The position numbers were made by a program, and so were the translations under genes. The notes under the pieces were generated by a model, which was not told where the DNA came from, ran no database searches, and saw only the letters and a list, made by a program, of their open reading frames with translations. From assembly GCA_900769115.1 (NCBI GenBank), contig CAAGFJ010000044.1, positions 14,794-78,793 of the forward strand: a stretch of 64,000 nucleotides of DNA, in the 5' to 3' direction. Source of the stretch: Lachnospiraceae bacterium. GTDB taxonomy: Bacteria; Bacillota; Clostridia; Lachnospirales; Lachnospiraceae. Within the stretch, counting starts at the first letter, position 1. Every line of letters begins with the position of its first letter. Positions 63,676-64,000 of this stretch are shown here, one piece after another.

Positions 63676-64000
63676 TTATTGCAATGCGGCAAGCTGGGCT
63701 TTTAAAGCTTCAATTTGCGAATCCTTATCAGCAAGCTGTGAATCTTTATCGGCAATCTGAGAATTTTTGTCTGCAAGTTGCGTAGCCTGATCTGCGATCT
63801 CTGTGGCTTGATCTGCAATCTGCAAATCTTTATCTGCAATCTCTGCTTTCTGTCCATCAATGGTGTTCTGCATCTCATCAATCATGTATTGTACGGTATT
63901 GTGATCTAAGATCTTCAAAGCGTCGGAAAACATAGTAAGCACCTCCTCTGGTTTGCGAAGATACGAAGCCATGTCCTGATAGATCTCTTCTAACCACGGA
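63676..64000 (-). CDS. Rpn-family recombination-promoting nuclease, C-terminal part (partial)
   Basis: The minus-strand frame is open to the window edge, so the start is outside. The visible part begins PWLEEIYQDMASYLRKPEEV, then MFSDALKILDHNTVQYMIDEM, typical of the end of Rpn/PD-(D/E)XK-type 'transposase' proteins. It then has eight heptads of the type ADKDSQI/ADQATEI (about 63690-63850), a perfect coiled-coil repeat with 21-bp period in the DNA. Rpn nucleases are linked to RecA-independent recombination and phage defence; the repeat number may vary between strains. Confidence 0.8.
   Translation of the reverse strand, partial: PWLEEIYQDMASYLRKPEEVLTMFSDALKILDHNTVQYMIDEMQNTIDGQKAEIADKDLQIADQATEIADQATQLADKNSQIADKDSQLADKDSQIEALKAQLAALQ

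Noticed and set aside
63690..63850. 21-bp repeats as CRISPR or intergenic repeat
   Set aside because: They stay in frame and code perfect heptads at the end of a recognisable protein.

Overview
The window looks like a chromosomal segment of a Gram-positive anaerobe of the Clostridia, most likely Lachnospiraceae. Support comes from the gene set (ferredoxin-type indolepyruvate oxidoreductase IorAB, MurT/GatD lipid II amidation, secreted GH25 lysozyme with SH3 repeats, CpsBCD/LCP capsule regulators, DUF4143 ATPases, Rpn-type nuclease), the strong AGGAGG ribosome sites and the AT-leaning sequence. Genus cannot be decided from the sequence alone. Family names are recognition from motifs; no database search was run.

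Left end (1-7.5 kb): the tail of a P-loop-ATPase-like gene, a class V cysteine desulfurase and a DUF262/DUF1524 protein lie in one operon. This order resembles the end of an Ssp-type phosphorothioation defence locus. Next come an AAA ATPase with DUF4143 behind a promoter built around 33-bp-spaced repeats, a small GIY-YIG protein with a structured leader, and a membrane-anchored amidase.

Housekeeping block (7.5-16.9 kb): uracil permease and upp behind a structured leader; then on the minus strand a secreted transglutaminase-like protein, a small Ig-like protein, iorA-iorB and a GH25 lysozyme; then tRNA-Lys(CTT).

Accessory block (17-26.4 kb): a Wadjet/MksBEF-like SMC set (JetA-, JetB- and JetC-like) without the JetD nuclease, split by a MNT-HEPN toxin-antitoxin pair that has its own promoter; then an aldose epimerase and a HicAB module with a visible promoter and palindromic operator.

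Central block (26.5-39.1 kb): murT, gatD, a WYL regulator, glpK, a zinc metallopeptidase, a secreted DUF1002 protein, CorA, two complex-I/Mrp-like proton-channel proteins (one only half length), and a compact operon of acyl carrier protein, BtrH-like protein and Sfp-type phosphopantetheinyl transferase with its own promoter. This last operon has no synthase in view and is the least explained set here.

Exopolysaccharide locus (39.3-59.2 kb): cpsB, LCP ligase, cpsC, cpsD and a small secreted Lys-rich protein; a 712-bp gap with two strong terminators and a new promoter; then the priming sugar transferase, five GT2 glycosyltransferases, an EpsG-like polymerase, a galactofuranosyltransferase with glf, a Wzx flippase, a LicD/cytidylyltransferase/SDR trio suggesting a CDP-polyol-type substituent, and a secreted glycerophosphodiesterase. 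The glycosyltransferase part is visibly AT-rich, as is usual for exchanged polysaccharide loci.

Right end (59.2-64 kb): an intact IS66-family element, the two ends of a collapsed LuxR/MalT-type regulator, an alpha/beta hydrolase, and the tail of an Rpn-family nuclease with a heptad-repeat coiled coil.
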